Positions 50,318 through 61,197 are shown, counted from the first letter of the stretch. The stretch is 64,000 nucleotides of DNA from Maritimibacter dapengensis (GCF_019218265.1 NZ_JAHUZE010000001.1:682001-746000); one strand, 5' to 3'. The notes: generated by a model from the letters alone, not told the origin. Translations and numbers: made by a program.

Positions 50318-51363
50318 GCCAAGACCTCGCCTGCTTCGAGCCGCGCGACGAGCGCAGTGAAGTCGTCGTAGAAATCGACCTCCCTCGTGCGCATTCCGAA
50401 AATCTGGAGGATGATTGCACCGTCCTTGTCGAAGGCTTCGACCGACACGGCCTCGCCGCGTTTGGTCGGCTTGCGCACCTCATAGACCTCCGCGATGTGA
50501 TCGGACCGGAGGTGCAGGTTGAAGCCGGGGTCCATCACGTTGTTCCACGGCCCGACCTCTTTGAGCGTCCTGATCGGGCCTGAGTGGATCTGGATGCAGC
50601 CGTGGTTGCCGACGAAGATCATGCCGGGCACCTTGCTGTCCGCGAGCAGGGCCAGAAGCTGATCGACGGCGGTGTTGGCCAAGGGGCGTACGTAGGGCGC
50701 GCCGGCGACGCGGTAGGCTCCAAGCCGGTTCATCTTGAGCTTGCGCGTCAGGAGCATGAATTGATGCGTGTCCGTCATCTTGTCCCATTCGGCGCGAAGC
50801 AGGTCGGCCTTCTCCTCGCGGATCAGCGGCGGGGTGGGCGGGATGCGAACAGCCACTTCGAGCGTGTCGGTCTGGTCGCTCGTCGCGAGCGTTTCCACGA
50901 CCATATCCCACTGGTCATGGTTCGATCCGTCACGCAGGTGGATCTTGTGCACCGCATCGCCTGCGGCGTCGAAGACCTGGATCGAGCGTTTCGGAACGCC
51001 ATCGCTGATCGTTTCGACCGCGCAGGCCGAGACCCAGTGCTGCGGGAAAATGCGCAGGTCGATATTCTCGGTCAGCACCATGCAGGCGTGCTGGCCGGAT
51101 TGGTAATTGTCGTAGGCGCCCACCTTTTCATGCACCACCGATGGCGTCCGGGTGAGAGCCATTACCTCACCGAGCGCCGGCACGGCGCCCATGATGTCGT
51201 CGGGATGCGGGTTGATACGCACTGTGCCGTGGCCGACATGCGCGGCGACCAATTGCGCCTCGGTTATGCCGAGAGACTCGGCAAGGTCGCGTGCTCTCAG
51301 GGTTTGATTCTCGGCCTGTTTGTCGCGAATTGCGCGCGCTGACAGGGAAGCATCGTCCGCCAT
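50314..51363 (-). CDS. hmuS: Haem-degrading or haem-trafficking factor HmuS
   Basis: A 349-residue HemS/HmuS/ChuS family protein with two repeated halves. Conserved spots include VMALTRTPSVVHEKVGAYDN, the second-half VGNHGCIQIHSGPI and DPGFNLHLRSDHIAEVYEVRKP. It binds haem in the cytoplasm and either degrades it to release iron or passes it on. ATG 51363 has AAGGAG eight bases upstream; the 28-codon extension is dropped. First gene of the minus-strand haem operon. The catalytic histidine should be tested, since some homologues only traffic haem. Confidence 0.9.
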   Translation of the reverse strand: MADDASLSARAIRDKQAENQTLRARDLAESLGITEAQLVAAHVGHGTVRINPHPDDIMGAVPALGEVMALTRTPSVVHEKVGAYDNYQSGQHACMVLTENIDLRIFPQHWVSACAVETISDGVPKRSIQVFDAAGDAVHKIHLRDGSNHDQWDMVVETLATSDQTDTLEVAVRIPPTPPLIREEKADLLRAEWDKMTDTHQFMLLTRKLKMNRLGAYRVAGAPYVRPLANTAVDQLLALLADSKVPGMIFVGNHGCIQIHSGPIRTLKEVGPWNNVMDPGFNLHLRSDHIAEVYEVRKPTKRGEAVSVEAFDKDGAIILQIFGMRTREVDFYDDFTALVARLEAGEVLA

Positions 51364-51463
51364 GCGGCCGCTCCTTTTTCTGTTCGATTGTGGGGCTTGC
51401 CTGGCTGTGCGTTGCAGGTCTGCGGCGCTGGCTCGGTCGAGCGACATTGGTCACTCTTATTCT

Positions 51464-51478
51464 TGACGAAAATACTCA
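51464..51478. promoter_or_regulatory. Candidate RirA/IRO box (TGA-N9-TCA)
   Basis: TGACGAAAATACTCA matches the iron-responsive TGA-N9-TCA operator bound by RirA in alphaproteobacteria. It lies in the 244-base divergent region between hmuS and the receptor gene. It would repress both units when iron is plentiful. The overlap with TTGACG could occlude a -35 element. Confidence 0.6.
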
Positions 51479-51607
51479 TCTATTTTAGGAACGCAAGCGC
51501 CGGACACGAAAACATGTGTCCACGATGCGAATTAATGCCTTGCATCGCGCAAGCCAGCCTCCGGGTCAGCACGCCAGCACCCAACATTCTGCAAGAGGGG
51601 ACACCCA

Positions 51608-53605
51608 ATGAACGCGCAACCTTCGGTGCGCGCGCTGCTGCTCGTCAGTGCCGCCACCATCGTCTCTACGCCTGCACTGGCGCAGGAGTCATTCGAACTC
51701 GACACCGTGTATCTCGCTGAATCGAAACGGGACGTGCAGACCGATACCGCCACTGCCGAGACCACTGTCGATCAGGAAGAGATCGAAGACCGGCAGGCGG
51801 ATTCGATCGCCGAACTCGTCGACACGGTCCCGGGCGTGACGCTGATCAACGGCAACACCGCCCAAGGGTCGGGCATCAATATCCGGGGTTTCGGGGCGAA
51901 CGGCACCTATGGGACCGATCAGAAGGTCGCAATCCAGACCAACGGCGCGAGCGTCGGGTCCGAAGAGCTATATCGCATCGGAACGCAGCTCTACACCGAC
52001 CCCGAGCTTTACAAGGAAGTGAACGTGATCAGGGGGATCGCAGGCACTTTCGAGTTCGGCTCCGGTATCATCGGTGGGCTCATCCGGGCCGAAACCAAGG
52101 ATGCGATCGACATCACCGGCGGTGAAACCGGGTTCAAGTTGCGCCAGACGCTGCAATACGGGACCAACGGCTCGCAATTGGCGAGCTCGACCATCCTCGC
52201 CTGGCAGCCGACCCAGAATTTCGGCGTGATCGGCAATTACACCTACCGGATGCAGGACGTCATGGTCGACGGTGCGGGTAACCCGATCAACGTGCAGCCT
52301 ACTGCGCTCCCGTCATACAATGTCGGCGCGCTCTATACGTTTGGCAGTTCGAACGAGCATGCGCTTCGCGCGACCTATTCGGACACCACGTCGGCGGAGT
52401 ACGACACGCCCTATGACAGTTTCGGCACCACCGGCGGCAGTTTCGGCAATGTCGACCGCATGGTGAAGTCGCGCACCGCGACGCTGCGTTATACGTTCGA
52501 CAGTGCGACGACCGACTGGGTCAACGTCACCGCGAACCTGAGCTACGCGGATCAGCAGATCGACAGTACCTATGTTTCAGGCTCTTCGCCGCTGGAAGGA
52601 ACGCCGACGTTCCCGTTCCTGCAACCGCTGGTGGATGCGGATCACCGCTACCAGACCACCAAACTGACCGTGAAGAACCAGTCGCTTTTCGCGACGGGTC
52701 CCGTGCAGCATGATGTGCGGGTCGGAGTCGAAGGCATTTACAAGGAGCGTCTCGATGCGTCTTCCGCGCCGGGTGGGACCGATCAGCGCCTTGCCGTTTT
52801 CGCAGTGGACGACATCACCTGGGGCGGGCTGACGGTGACCCCGGCGGTTCGGTACGAAACCCAGCGGATCGGCGGGCCGGCCTATGCGTACTACAACAAC
52901 GACGCACTGATGGGGGGCGTGACCGGGCGTTACGAATTCGGGGAGTCCGGCTTCGCCGTCTTCGGCAGCGTGGCCTATACCGAGAACCTTCCGATTATGG
53001 ACGACCTCACCAACCCGGTCTACATGACGCAATCCGAAAAGGCGCGCAGTTTCGAGATCGGGGCGAGTTTCGACCGGGGGTCGGTTCTTGCCGACGGCGA
53101 CCAGTTGAGCCTCAAGGTAAACGCGTATCAGACCAATGTCTGGGACGTGACCTCCTACACGACCGCAACGATGACGCCGATTACGGATGTCATGCTGCGG
53201 GGTGTCGAGGTCGAAGGATCCTATTCGATGGCGAACGGTTACTACACGGATCTCAACGCGAATTTCCAGCGCGGCTGGGGCACCGATGCGTCCGGCGCGA
53301 CGGCTGCTTGGGAAGGCATCCCGGCCGATCAGGTGCGACTGACGGTCGGCAAGCGGTTCGGCGAGGAATATGACCTGTCCTGGGAAGCGGTTGCGGATCT
53401 CGCGATGAACCGGTCCGCGACTCCGACGACGGAAAGTCTGGTGCACAACATCCGCGCGACATATCGGCCTCAGGATGGAGCTTTGCAGGGTGCCGAATTC
53501 CGCCTTGGTGTCGAGAACGTCTTCGATCTCGACTACACGCCGCATCTGGCCACACGCGCGGCTCCGGGCCGGACGTTCAAGCTTTCGGTTGCAGCGACGT
53601 TCTGA
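51608..53605 (+). CDS. TonB-dependent receptor, likely haem receptor (HmuR-like)
   Basis: A 665-residue outer-membrane receptor. The signal peptide ends at PALAQ (about residue 25). A TonB box (ELDTVYL) and plug domain (AELVDTVPGVTLI, INIRGFGANG) follow, then a 22-strand barrel ending in ATF with terminal Phe. Divergent from the hmuS operon with an IRO-type box between them, which is the haem-uptake layout. However, the FRAP and NPNL motifs of classical haem receptors are not obvious, with TENLPIMDDL and NPVYM in their place, so haem is likely but not proven. A rho-independent terminator follows. Confidence 0.82.
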   Translation: MNAQPSVRALLLVSAATIVSTPALAQESFELDTVYLAESKRDVQTDTATAETTVDQEEIEDRQADSIAELVDTVPGVTLINGNTAQGSGINIRGFGANGTYGTDQKVAIQTNGASVGSEELYRIGTQLYTDPELYKEVNVIRGIAGTFEFGSGIIGGLIRAETKDAIDITGGETGFKLRQTLQYGTNGSQLASSTILAWQPTQNFGVIGNYTYRMQDVMVDGAGNPINVQPTALPSYNVGALYTFGSSNEHALRATYSDTTSAEYDTPYDSFGTTGGSFGNVDRMVKSRTATLRYTFDSATTDWVNVTANLSYADQQIDSTYVSGSSPLEGTPTFPFLQPLVDADHRYQTTKLTVKNQSLFATGPVQHDVRVGVEGIYKERLDASSAPGGTDQRLAVFAVDDITWGGLTVTPAVRYETQRIGGPAYAYYNNDALMGGVTGRYEFGESGFAVFGSVAYTENLPIMDDLTNPVYMTQSEKARSFEIGASFDRGSVLADGDQLSLKVNAYQTNVWDVTSYTTATMTPITDVMLRGVEVEGSYSMANGYYTDLNANFQRGWGTDASGATAAWEGIPADQVRLTVGKRFGEEYDLSWEAVADLAMNRSATPTTESLVHNIRATYRPQDGALQGAEFRLGVENVFDLDYTPHLATRAAPGRTFKLSVAATF

Positions 53606-53621
53606 GCCGATTTGAAAGAAC

Positions 53622-53647
53622 GAGAAACGCCTTGCGGGGCGTTTCTC
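53622..53647 (+). terminator. Rho-independent terminator of the receptor gene
   Basis: GAGAAACGCC and GGCGTTTCTC form a perfect 10-bp stem around TTGCGG, 16 bases after the stop codon. A short AT-rich TATTCG follows. Confidence 0.75.
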
Positions 53648-53793
53648 TATTCGCCCCGTCGCGACGGGTTTGGGCGGCCGAGGTTTGGCGAAGGTGGAAG
53701 GCGCATGTATCGCGTGCGGGGCAATTCTTCGTGGCCTCGGAATTGCCCGGCGTGTTTGTTCACGTGCCGTCGGACATCCAGACGAGCTTGCGC

Positions 53794-55107
53794 TCACCTC
53801 CCGGTGACGGGTAGGCCGCTCGGAACGGATTCGGGGACGCCAAGGCGAGTGGCACGGTCTTCCAGGGTTTCGAGGAATGCGATGAGGCTCGCAATCTCAT
53901 CGTCTTCGAGGCTTGCCGGAGCGAGATCGTTCGCCGCGGCGATGGCATCCAGTTCTTCGGCGGACGAAAGGACCGCCACGTCTTCGGCGTGTGGGAGGTT
54001 CGGCAGAATTGCCTGTCCGATGTCGTAGTTGCGAAGCGAAGCGACCGGATCGAGGTGATGGCGAATGACGGCTTCGAGCGTGGCGAATGCCCCATCATGA
54101 CCATAGGGCGCGGTCAGCGTGACGTTGCGCAGCGATGGGGTTCGGAATGCATAGGCATCGTCCGGGTCGCCCGTCACCCGAAAGCGACCTTCGTCGCGGG
54201 CGTGATCTTCGAACCGCGCGGCCTTGCCGGGGCCGAACTGGGGCATGGCGATGGCGTGAAAGTCGTGATCGGTCTGAAGCCAGCCGGAATGACAGGTGGC
54301 GCAGCCGGCTTTGCCGTAGAACAGGCCCAGTCCGGCCTGCGCGGGCGCGGAGAGCGTCGCCTCGCCCTGCATGGCAAGATCGAAAGGCGATGCATCTGCG
54401 CGCCATTCAAATGCGATGAAATCGGCGATGACGTTGGCGATCCGTGTGAAGGTGATCGGTTCATCCGGTGCGATCGCGTCGAACCCATCTGCGTATTCGG
54501 GGATGGCTGCGACCCGGGCGGCTATCTTGTCCCACGCGCCGCCGGGCTGGGCGAGCAATCCCTGACGCACGGCGCGGCTGATGTCATTCTCGGAGTAATG
54601 ACCGGCCATCTCATCGCCCGAGAGCACGGGGAACATGGCTTGCGCAGCGAGGGGAGACGCGAACCCCTGCGTCATGTCCGCACCGAGCGGAGTGCGGATA
54701 CCATTGGATTGCGACGGGTCGAGCTCGAGGCGACCATCATGAAAGAAACGCGTAAACTCGGTCGCGCCGAGGTTCCAAAGGCCCGGCGCGTTGCGGGGAA
54801 TGCGTTCTTCCGGGAGGTTTTCCGGGTCTATCTTGCGTTCAGGACCAAGCCCGAGGCCGCCGTCGCCGAGCGCAAGTGAAACGCCGTCGGAGGTTCCCAG
54901 GTCCGGGTGATGACAGGTCGCGCAACTCACGGCCTGATTGCCGGAGATGATCGGGTCGTAGAAAAGACGCCAGCCGAGCTCGATCCGCCCCAGGTCCGGT
55001 TCGGGGAATGTGGGCCGTGGGCCGAGGTCCTGGGCGACGAGCGGCAATGCCGGGGTCAGGGTCAGGGGGGCAAGGGCTGCGATCAGAGCGTGGAGATGGG
55101 TGCGCAT
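53794..55107 (-). CDS. Di-haem cytochrome c peroxidase / MauG-family protein
   Basis: A 437-residue exported protein with two haem c sites: CATCH (C62-C65-H66) and a second GCATCHSG at about residues 268-275. A signal peptide ends near LVAQD. The family covers bacterial cytochrome c peroxidases, which reduce H2O2, and MauG-like enzymes, which modify proteins. Which one cannot be decided by eye. It is 20 bases or more from any neighbour and not clearly part of the xylose or haem operons, though it stands between them. Axial ligands need a structural check. Confidence 0.85.
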   Translation of the reverse strand: MRTHLHALIAALAPLTLTPALPLVAQDLGPRPTFPEPDLGRIELGWRLFYDPIISGNQAVSCATCHHPDLGTSDGVSLALGDGGLGLGPERKIDPENLPEERIPRNAPGLWNLGATEFTRFFHDGRLELDPSQSNGIRTPLGADMTQGFASPLAAQAMFPVLSGDEMAGHYSENDISRAVRQGLLAQPGGAWDKIAARVAAIPEYADGFDAIAPDEPITFTRIANVIADFIAFEWRADASPFDLAMQGEATLSAPAQAGLGLFYGKAGCATCHSGWLQTDHDFHAIAMPQFGPGKAARFEDHARDEGRFRVTGDPDDAYAFRTPSLRNVTLTAPYGHDGAFATLEAVIRHHLDPVASLRNYDIGQAILPNLPHAEDVAVLSSAEELDAIAAANDLAPASLEDDEIASLIAFLETLEDRATRLGVPESVPSGLPVTGR

Positions 55108-55111
55108 CGGA

Positions 55112-56563
55112 TCAACCCAACGACGATAGCGCCGGGTAGAGCGCGCGGTAGCGTTCGTAGCTTTCGGTATATGCCTGCGTCAGGTTCGCGTCCGGCTCGA
55201 TCACTTCGGCTGTGGCGGGCGGGGTCATCACCGCTTCGGGCGTTTCGCCGGTCGCGGCGCAAATGGCAAGGCGCGCGGCGCCAAGGGCCGCACCCATTTC
55301 ACTTCCCGACGGGAGAGACAGCGGAAGGTTCAGCGTATTTGCCAGTGTCGTGAGCCAGAACCGCGACCGCGCACCGCCGCCGACGGCGAGCAGCGTGTCG
55401 AACCGCGCCCCCGTGCCGGTCAGGGCGGTAAGGCTGTCGTGAAGTGCGAAGGCGACGCCCTCCATCACCGCGCGGGTCAGGTCCGTCCGCCCCATCGCCA
55501 CGTCGAGGCCGATGAACGCACCGCGAATGGCGCTGTCGTTATGTGGCGTGCGCTCACCCGAGAGGTAGGGCAGGAAGGTGAGCGTAGACGGGCCGGTGGC
55601 CGCATCGGGGAGTGCGGTGGAAAGATCGGAGGGGCTTTCGCCGAGATTACGGGCGAGCCAGTTGAGGCTGCCGGTCGCGGCGAGGATGACGCCCATCTGG
55701 TACCAGCGCCCCGGCACGGCGTGGCAGAAGCTGTGGACCGCGGAGGCGGGGTCGGGCGCGTAGCTGTCACGCCCGGTCATCAGCACGCCGGAGGTGCCGA
55801 GAGAGACGAAGCCTGCGCCTTCGCCGAGGCACCCCATGCCACAGGCGGCGGCTGCATTGTCACCGCCGCCACCGGCGACGACGACGGGTCCCGTGAGGCC
55901 CCACTCCGACAACAGCGTCGCGCGGAGATCGCCCCCCGGCGCGCTGCCTTCAACGAGTTCCGGCATCTGGTCCCGCCGCATGCCGCCGCGCTCCAGTGCT
56001 TCAGCCGACCAGTCGCGTGCGCCCACGTCGAGCCAGGCGGTGCCGGCGCTGTCCGACAGGTCCGATATGCAGGAGCCGGTAAGCCAGAGGCGCAGGTAGT
56101 CCTTGGGCAGGAGCACTTTCGCGACCTGTGCGAACACCTCGGGTTCATGTGCCGCGACCCAGGCGAGTTTCGGGGCGGTGAAACCGGGAAAGACGATGTT
56201 GCCGGTGATTTCGCGCATCCCCGGCGTGGCATCGAGGGCTGCGGCTTCGGTGATCGAGCGCGTGTCGTTCCACAGGATGCAGGGGCGCAGCACGCGGTCA
56301 TCCCTGTCGATCAGCGTCGCGCCGTGCATGTGCCCGGAAAGCCCGATACCTCGGAGAGCCGCGAAGGCATCGGGTGCGGCCTGACGGATCGCGTCGACGG
56401 TCGCTTCGCAGGCGCGTATCCAGTCCGCCGGGTCCTGCTCGGACCATCCGGGGTGCGGGTGGGCGACATCGAAGGCGGCTTCGGCTTCCGCCTGCACCGC
56501 ACCATTCTCATCGGTGAGGATAGCGCGCAGGCCCGAAGTGCCGAGGTCCAGTCCAAGATACAT
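55112..56563 (-). CDS. xylB: Xylulokinase
   Basis: A 483-residue FGGY-family kinase that makes xylulose 5-phosphate from xylulose and ATP. The N-terminal MYLGLDLGTSGLRAIL, GLSGHMHG and the FGGY signature LPYLSGERTPHNDSAIRG are present. It is the last gene of the xylose operon, 20 bases after xylA. Its stop is five bases before the peroxidase start. Confidence 0.95.
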   Translation of the reverse strand: MYLGLDLGTSGLRAILTDENGAVQAEAEAAFDVAHPHPGWSEQDPADWIRACEATVDAIRQAAPDAFAALRGIGLSGHMHGATLIDRDDRVLRPCILWNDTRSITEAAALDATPGMREITGNIVFPGFTAPKLAWVAAHEPEVFAQVAKVLLPKDYLRLWLTGSCISDLSDSAGTAWLDVGARDWSAEALERGGMRRDQMPELVEGSAPGGDLRATLLSEWGLTGPVVVAGGGGDNAAAACGMGCLGEGAGFVSLGTSGVLMTGRDSYAPDPASAVHSFCHAVPGRWYQMGVILAATGSLNWLARNLGESPSDLSTALPDAATGPSTLTFLPYLSGERTPHNDSAIRGAFIGLDVAMGRTDLTRAVMEGVAFALHDSLTALTGTGARFDTLLAVGGGARSRFWLTTLANTLNLPLSLPSGSEMGAALGAARLAICAATGETPEAVMTPPATAEVIEPDANLTQAYTESYERYRALYPALSSLG

Positions 56564-56583
56564 GGCGGTTTCCTTCCGACGCC

Positions 56584-57897
56584 CTAGACGAAGCGGTTCA
56601 CGTAGTTTTCGAGGATTTCCTGACGCCCCGAGCGGGGTTCAGGGTTGATCCCCTCGTCCAGCACGCGCTGGGTGATCGCGCCGAGATCGCTGTCCAGCAT
56701 CGCGGTGGCCTCGGGCGTGTCCCAGCCAGCGTAGCGGTCCGTCAGCGCATCCTCCAGTCCCCCGTCTTCCAGCATCGCGGCTGCGGCCTTCAGCCCACGT
56801 GCGCAGATGTCCATGCCGCCCACATGCGCCGCGATCAGGTCTTCGGCGTCGAGCGACTGGCGGCGCAGCTTGGCGTCGAAATTGGTGCCGCCCTGGGAGA
56901 AGCCACCGGATTTGAGGATGTGATAATAGGCGAGCGCCACCTCTGGCGTGTTGTTCGGGAACTGGTCCGTGTCCCAGCCGGATTGGTAATCGTTCCGGTT
57001 CATGTCGATCGAGCCAAGCATCCCCTCGGAGGCGGCCAGCGCAAGTTCATGCTCGAACGAATGCCCGGCGAGGATCGCGTGGCCCTGTTCGATGTTCAGT
57101 TTCACCTCGTTCTCGAGGCCATATTTGCGCAGAAAGCCAATGCAGGTGGCGACGTCGAAGTCATATTGGTGCTTGGACGGTTCCTGCGGTTTCGGCTCGA
57201 CGAGGATCTGGCCTTCGAACCCGATCTTGTGTTTGTAGTCCACGACCATCGACAGGAACCGGCCCATATGGTCGAGTTCCTGCGTCAGGTCCGTGTTAAG
57301 GAGCGTTTCATACCCCTCGCGCCCGCCCCAGAGCACGTAGTTCTGCCCGCCGAGTTTGTGGGTCGCGTCCATGCAGGATTTCACGGTCGCCGCGGCGAAG
57401 GCGAAAACGTCAGGGTCGGGATTGGTCGAGGCGCCCGACATCCAGCGACGGTGCGAGAACATGTTGGCGGTGCCCCACAGGAGGCCGGTCGAAGAGCTTT
57501 CCATCTTCTCACCGATGTAGTCGGTGATCTCGTTCAATGTATCGAGGTTGCCTTTGAAGTCGCCCTGATCGGGGCGGATGTCGGCGTCGTGCCAGCAGAA
57601 AAAGGGGGCGTTCAGGAGATCGAACATTTCGAAGGCCACGTCCGCCTTCAGTTTTGCACGCTCCATGCTGTCCTGTGGATGCCACGGGCGTACGAAAGTC
57701 TGGCCGCCGAAAGGGTCGCCGCCCTCCCACGCAAAGCTGTGCCAATAGGCGACGGCGAAGCGCAGGTGATCTTCCATCCGTTTGCCCATGACCATTTCGT
57801 CCGGGTCGTAGTGGTGAAAGGCCAGCGGGTTCGTGCTGTCCGGTCCCTCGTAGGCGATCTTGTCGATACCGGCGAAAAAACCTGTGCTCATCTTCAT
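56584..57897 (-). CDS. xylA: D-xylose isomerase
   Basis: A 437-residue TIM-barrel enzyme converting D-xylose to D-xylulose with two divalent metals. Catalytic H103 and D106 (FFCWHDADI) and metal and substrate residues E234 and K236 ([16 protein letters not shown]) are in place. It belongs to the longer type II xylose isomerases (about 440 aa). About 70 bases separate it from the transport gene upstream, and it is followed by xylB. Confidence 0.96.
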   Translation of the reverse strand: MKMSTGFFAGIDKIAYEGPDSTNPLAFHHYDPDEMVMGKRMEDHLRFAVAYWHSFAWEGGDPFGGQTFVRPWHPQDSMERAKLKADVAFEMFDLLNAPFFCWHDADIRPDQGDFKGNLDTLNEITDYIGEKMESSSTGLLWGTANMFSHRRWMSGASTNPDPDVFAFAAATVKSCMDATHKLGGQNYVLWGGREGYETLLNTDLTQELDHMGRFLSMVVDYKHKIGFEGQILVEPKPQEPSKHQYDFDVATCIGFLRKYGLENEVKLNIEQGHAILAGHSFEHELALAASEGMLGSIDMNRNDYQSGWDTDQFPNNTPEVALAYYHILKSGGFSQGGTNFDAKLRRQSLDAEDLIAAHVGGMDICARGLKAAAAMLEDGGLEDALTDRYAGWDTPEATAMLDSDLGAITQRVLDEGINPEPRSGRQEILENYVNRFV

Positions 57898-57970
57898 TGT
57901 TCCTTGGCGTGTTTTCTTGGCGCGTCCCGGCCGAAGCAGGGGCGCTGAAGCAGATTTCGTTTTGGTCCGG

Positions 57971-58738
57971 TCAGGCGGTTGCGGCCTCGGGGTTCTTGCC
58001 GAGAATGATCATCGAGAGGATGTCCTCGTCGGTGACCTCGTCCACGTTGACCGTGCCCACGAGTTGACCGTTCTTCATCACCGAAGCGCGGTCGCAGAGA
58101 TCCATGACGGAGTGGACATCGTGTTCGATCAGGAAGATCCCGATGCCCTGTTCCTTGAGCTGGTTGATGAGCTCGGCGACCATCTGGGTTTCCTGAGGCC
58201 CAAGGGCTGCGGTGGGTTCGTCCATGATCAGGATGCGCGCGTTGAAATAGACGGCGCGCGCGATTGCGACCGACTGCCGCTGACCGCCCGAGAGCGCCTT
58301 CACCGGGTCCTTGAATTTCTTGAAGTTCGAGTTGAGGCGTCCCATGATCTTGCGCGTTTCGGCCTCCATCTGGGCGTCGTTGACGAAGCCGAGAGGTGTC
58401 ACGAGTTCGCGCCCCAGAAAAAGGTTCGAGGCGGCGTCGAGATTGTCGGCCAGCGCAAGGGTCTGATAAATCGTCTCGATGTTCTGCGCACGGGCGTCCC
58501 GCGGGTTCTGTATGTCGACGAGTTCGCCGTCGATATAGATCTCGCCCGCGTCCATCTTGTAGGCGCCGGAGAGGCATTTGATGAGCGTCGATTTCCCGGC
58601 GCCGTTGTGCCCCAGAAGGCCCACGACTTCGCCGGGAAAGAGATCGACGGTCACGTGATCGACGGCCTTGATGCCGCCGAAGGACACCGAGACGTCGCGC
58701 ATTTCGACAAGCGGGGTTCCGGTTCGGTCAACCATCAC
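57971..58738 (-). CDS. xylG: Xylose ABC transporter ATP-binding protein, single domain
   Basis: A 255-residue ABC ATPase of the CUT2/ribose-xylose type. Walker [10 protein letters not shown], signature ALSGGQRQS and Walker [13 protein letters not shown] are complete. E. coli XylG has two fused ATPase domains (about 513 aa); this protein has one, so two copies must pair in the transporter, as in many alphaproteobacteria. It overlaps the permease stop by four bases (ATGA). Confidence 0.9.
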   Translation of the reverse strand: MMVDRTGTPLVEMRDVSVSFGGIKAVDHVTVDLFPGEVVGLLGHNGAGKSTLIKCLSGAYKMDAGEIYIDGELVDIQNPRDARAQNIETIYQTLALADNLDAASNLFLGRELVTPLGFVNDAQMEAETRKIMGRLNSNFKKFKDPVKALSGGQRQSVAIARAVYFNARILIMDEPTAALGPQETQMVAELINQLKEQGIGIFLIEHDVHSVMDLCDRASVMKNGQLVGTVNVDEVTDEDILSMIILGKNPEAATA

Positions 58739-60027
58739 GCGTCTCCTGTCCGTTTGCGGTAGATGATGTCGATCAGAACGGCGAGGACGAGCACGCCACC
58801 GACGACGATGTTCTGGAACGGCGCGTCGACGCCGACCATGGCCATGCCGGATTGCAGCGACTGCATGATGAGCGCACCGAGGATCGCGCCGTAGATCGTT
58901 CCGATCCCGCCTGCGAGTGCGGTGCCGCCGATGACCGCCGCCGCGATCACGCGCAATTCGTCCAGCGTGCCAATGTCGTTGGAATGGAACGACAGGCGGG
59001 CAGAGGCCACGAGACCGGCGAGCGCACAGAGCACACCCATGATCGCGAAGACCTTCACGGTCAGCATTCGGGTGTTGATGCCGGACAGCTCCGCTGCATC
59101 CGGGTTTCCGCCGGTCGCGAAGATGTAGCGCCCCAGCCGGGTGCGGCGGGCGACGAGGGTCATGATCACTGCGACGGCGATCAGGAGGAGCACCGAAAAC
59201 GGGATACCGTAGCCTTGCGTGAACCCTTCGGGCATGACCTCGCCCCGTGCCTCGAAGCTGCGGGCGAGAACGCGCGAGGGCACGTCGTAGGCGTTCAGGG
59301 TCGCGATGAAGCCGAGGATCAACGCGGCGGAGAGTGCCATGAGCACGAACTCTGCCCAGATCGGCTTGACCGGGAACTCGTGGGCGATACGGGCGCGACG
59401 GGCCTGCCAGATCGCGTAGGCCGCGGCGACGACCGCGATGGCGCCGAAGATCCAGCTTCCGGTTTCTCCCATTGTGCCGCCGATGCCGCCGAGAAGTTGG
59501 AAATTGTCATCGAGCGGACCGATCGTCTGGCCGTTCGTCAGATACCAGGCCACGTTGCGCCAGACGAGCAGGCCGCCCAGTGTGACGATGAAGGCGGGGA
59601 TGGTCAGGTAGCCCACCAGCCATCCGTGAAACGCACCGATCAGGCCGCCGCTTACGAGACCCACGATAATCGCCACAGGCGCAATCAGGCCGCTGCCGTA
59701 GTCGATCCCCATGCTGGGAAGGATCTGTGTCTGCGTCATCGCCATTATCGCCGAACAGGTGGCGAGCAGGGAGCCGACGCTCAGGTCGATTTGGCGGGTG
59801 ACGATGACGAAAACCATGCCGGTGGCCATGATCGCCACGCTGACGGTCTGGATCGTCAGGTTGAAGACGTTACGGGGGGTGAGAAACCGGCCATCCGTCA
59901 GAATGTTGAACACGATGCAGACCAGAATGAAGGCACCGACCATGCCGAGCAGGCGGGTGTCGAATTCGAGGGTCTTCAAGATGTTCTTGCGTCCGGTGGA
60001 CGCGCCGGAGGCGCTGGCGTCTGCCAT
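58735..60027 (-). CDS. xylH: Xylose ABC transporter permease
   Basis: A 430-residue CUT2 permease (BPD_transp_2 family) with about ten or more membrane helices. The family signature is in [27 protein letters not shown] 60027 is used; the longer ORF is not. About 76 bases separate it from the xylF stop. It overlaps xylG. It forms the xylose channel with XylG. Confidence 0.92.
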   Translation of the reverse strand: MADASASGASTGRKNILKTLEFDTRLLGMVGAFILVCIVFNILTDGRFLTPRNVFNLTIQTVSVAIMATGMVFVIVTRQIDLSVGSLLATCSAIMAMTQTQILPSMGIDYGSGLIAPVAIIVGLVSGGLIGAFHGWLVGYLTIPAFIVTLGGLLVWRNVAWYLTNGQTIGPLDDNFQLLGGIGGTMGETGSWIFGAIAVVAAAYAIWQARRARIAHEFPVKPIWAEFVLMALSAALILGFIATLNAYDVPSRVLARSFEARGEVMPEGFTQGYGIPFSVLLLIAVAVIMTLVARRTRLGRYIFATGGNPDAAELSGINTRMLTVKVFAIMGVLCALAGLVASARLSFHSNDIGTLDELRVIAAAVIGGTALAGGIGTIYGAILGALIMQSLQSGMAMVGVDAPFQNIVVGGVLVLAVLIDIIYRKRTGDA

Positions 60028-60103
60028 GATGACCTCGGATATTTTTGGTTTTGGTTGCAGCCCCGCCCGGGAGGCGGAGCCGCGTGATCCGTGAGTGCTG
60101 GGA

Positions 60104-61117
60104 TCAGTTACAGGGAGCGGGGCCGTCGGTGACGCCCTGACAGAGCGCGTCCTGCTCGATCCAGCCGGCATCGACCACGACCGTCAGGTTCTCGGCGGTC
60201 ACCGGAACCGGCTCGAGGAATTGCGCGGTGAGCGTCGTTCCTGCGGGGGAGGTCCATTCTTCGGCACCTTCGATGTCGCCCATCATCGCGCCTCCGGCCA
60301 GTTCGACCGCGATTTCCCCGGCACGTTTGCCGAGTTCACGGGCGTCTTTCCAGACCGAGACGGTCTGGGTGCCGCGCGCGATGCGGTTCAGCGCGGCATG
60401 GTCGCCGTCCTGACCCGACACCGGGATACCTTCCATGCCCTGTGCGGTAAGTGCCGCGACCGCGCCGCCCGCAGTGCCGTCGTTCGAAGCCACGACCGCA
60501 TCGACGTTGTTGTCATTGGCGGTCAGGATCTGTTCCATGTTGCGCTGAGCATTGGCCGGAACCCAGCCGTCGGTGTATTGCTCGCCGACGATCGTGATGT
60601 CGCCCGCGTCGATCGCTTCCTGCAACACTTCCTGCTGGCCGCCGCGGAGGAAATCCGCGTTCGGGTCGGTGGGCGAGCCCTTGATCATCACGTAGTTGCC
60701 GGTGGGCTGGGCTTCGAGCACGGCACGGGCCTGCATCCTGCCGACTTCGACGTTGTCAAAGGTCAGATAGAACGCGCGGTCATCTTCGATCAGTCGGTCA
60801 TAGGCGATGACCGGGATGCCTTCGTTCGCGGCAGCCTCGACGGCGGGAATGATCGCCTGCGTGTCCTGTGCGAGGATGATGAGCGCATCGACGCCCTGCG
60901 CCATGAGGCTTTCCACGTCGGAGAGCTGTTTGGACGAGGACGATTGCGCGTCGGCGGAGATGTATTCCGCGCCGGCCGCTTCGAGGGCACCGACAATGGC
61001 GGCCTCGTCGGTCTTCCAACGTTCTTCCTGGAAGTTGGACCAGCTGACGCCGACGGTCTGAGCGAATGCACCGGTGCCGAGCACCATAGCGATCGCGGTT
61101 GTTGCGAAGAGTTTCAT
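60104..61117 (-). CDS. xylF: Periplasmic D-xylose-binding protein
   Basis: A 337-residue periplasmic binding protein 1 family protein with a signal peptide (residues 1-19, ends GAFA). Substrate-loop features include [27 protein letters not shown] and [11 protein letters not shown], matching XylF. It is the first gene of the xylose operon, facing the ROK regulator across paired operators. The C-terminal two cysteines ([11 protein letters not shown]) may form a disulfide. Confidence 0.93.
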   Translation of the reverse strand: MKLFATTAIAMVLGTGAFAQTVGVSWSNFQEERWKTDEAAIVGALEAAGAEYISADAQSSSSKQLSDVESLMAQGVDALIILAQDTQAIIPAVEAAANEGIPVIAYDRLIEDDRAFYLTFDNVEVGRMQARAVLEAQPTGNYVMIKGSPTDPNADFLRGGQQEVLQEAIDAGDITIVGEQYTDGWVPANAQRNMEQILTANDNNVDAVVASNDGTAGGAVAALTAQGMEGIPVSGQDGDHAALNRIARGTQTVSVWKDARELGKRAGEIAVELAGGAMMGDIEGAEEWTSPAGTTLTAQFLEPVPVTAENLTVVVDAGWIEQDALCQGVTDGPAPCN

Positions 61118-61197
61118 GAAGTTCCTCCCATGTGTTCACATGTCCAAGCGCGACCCTGTCGTCGAATCGCTGCTGACCACCCCATCATGCACAATTA

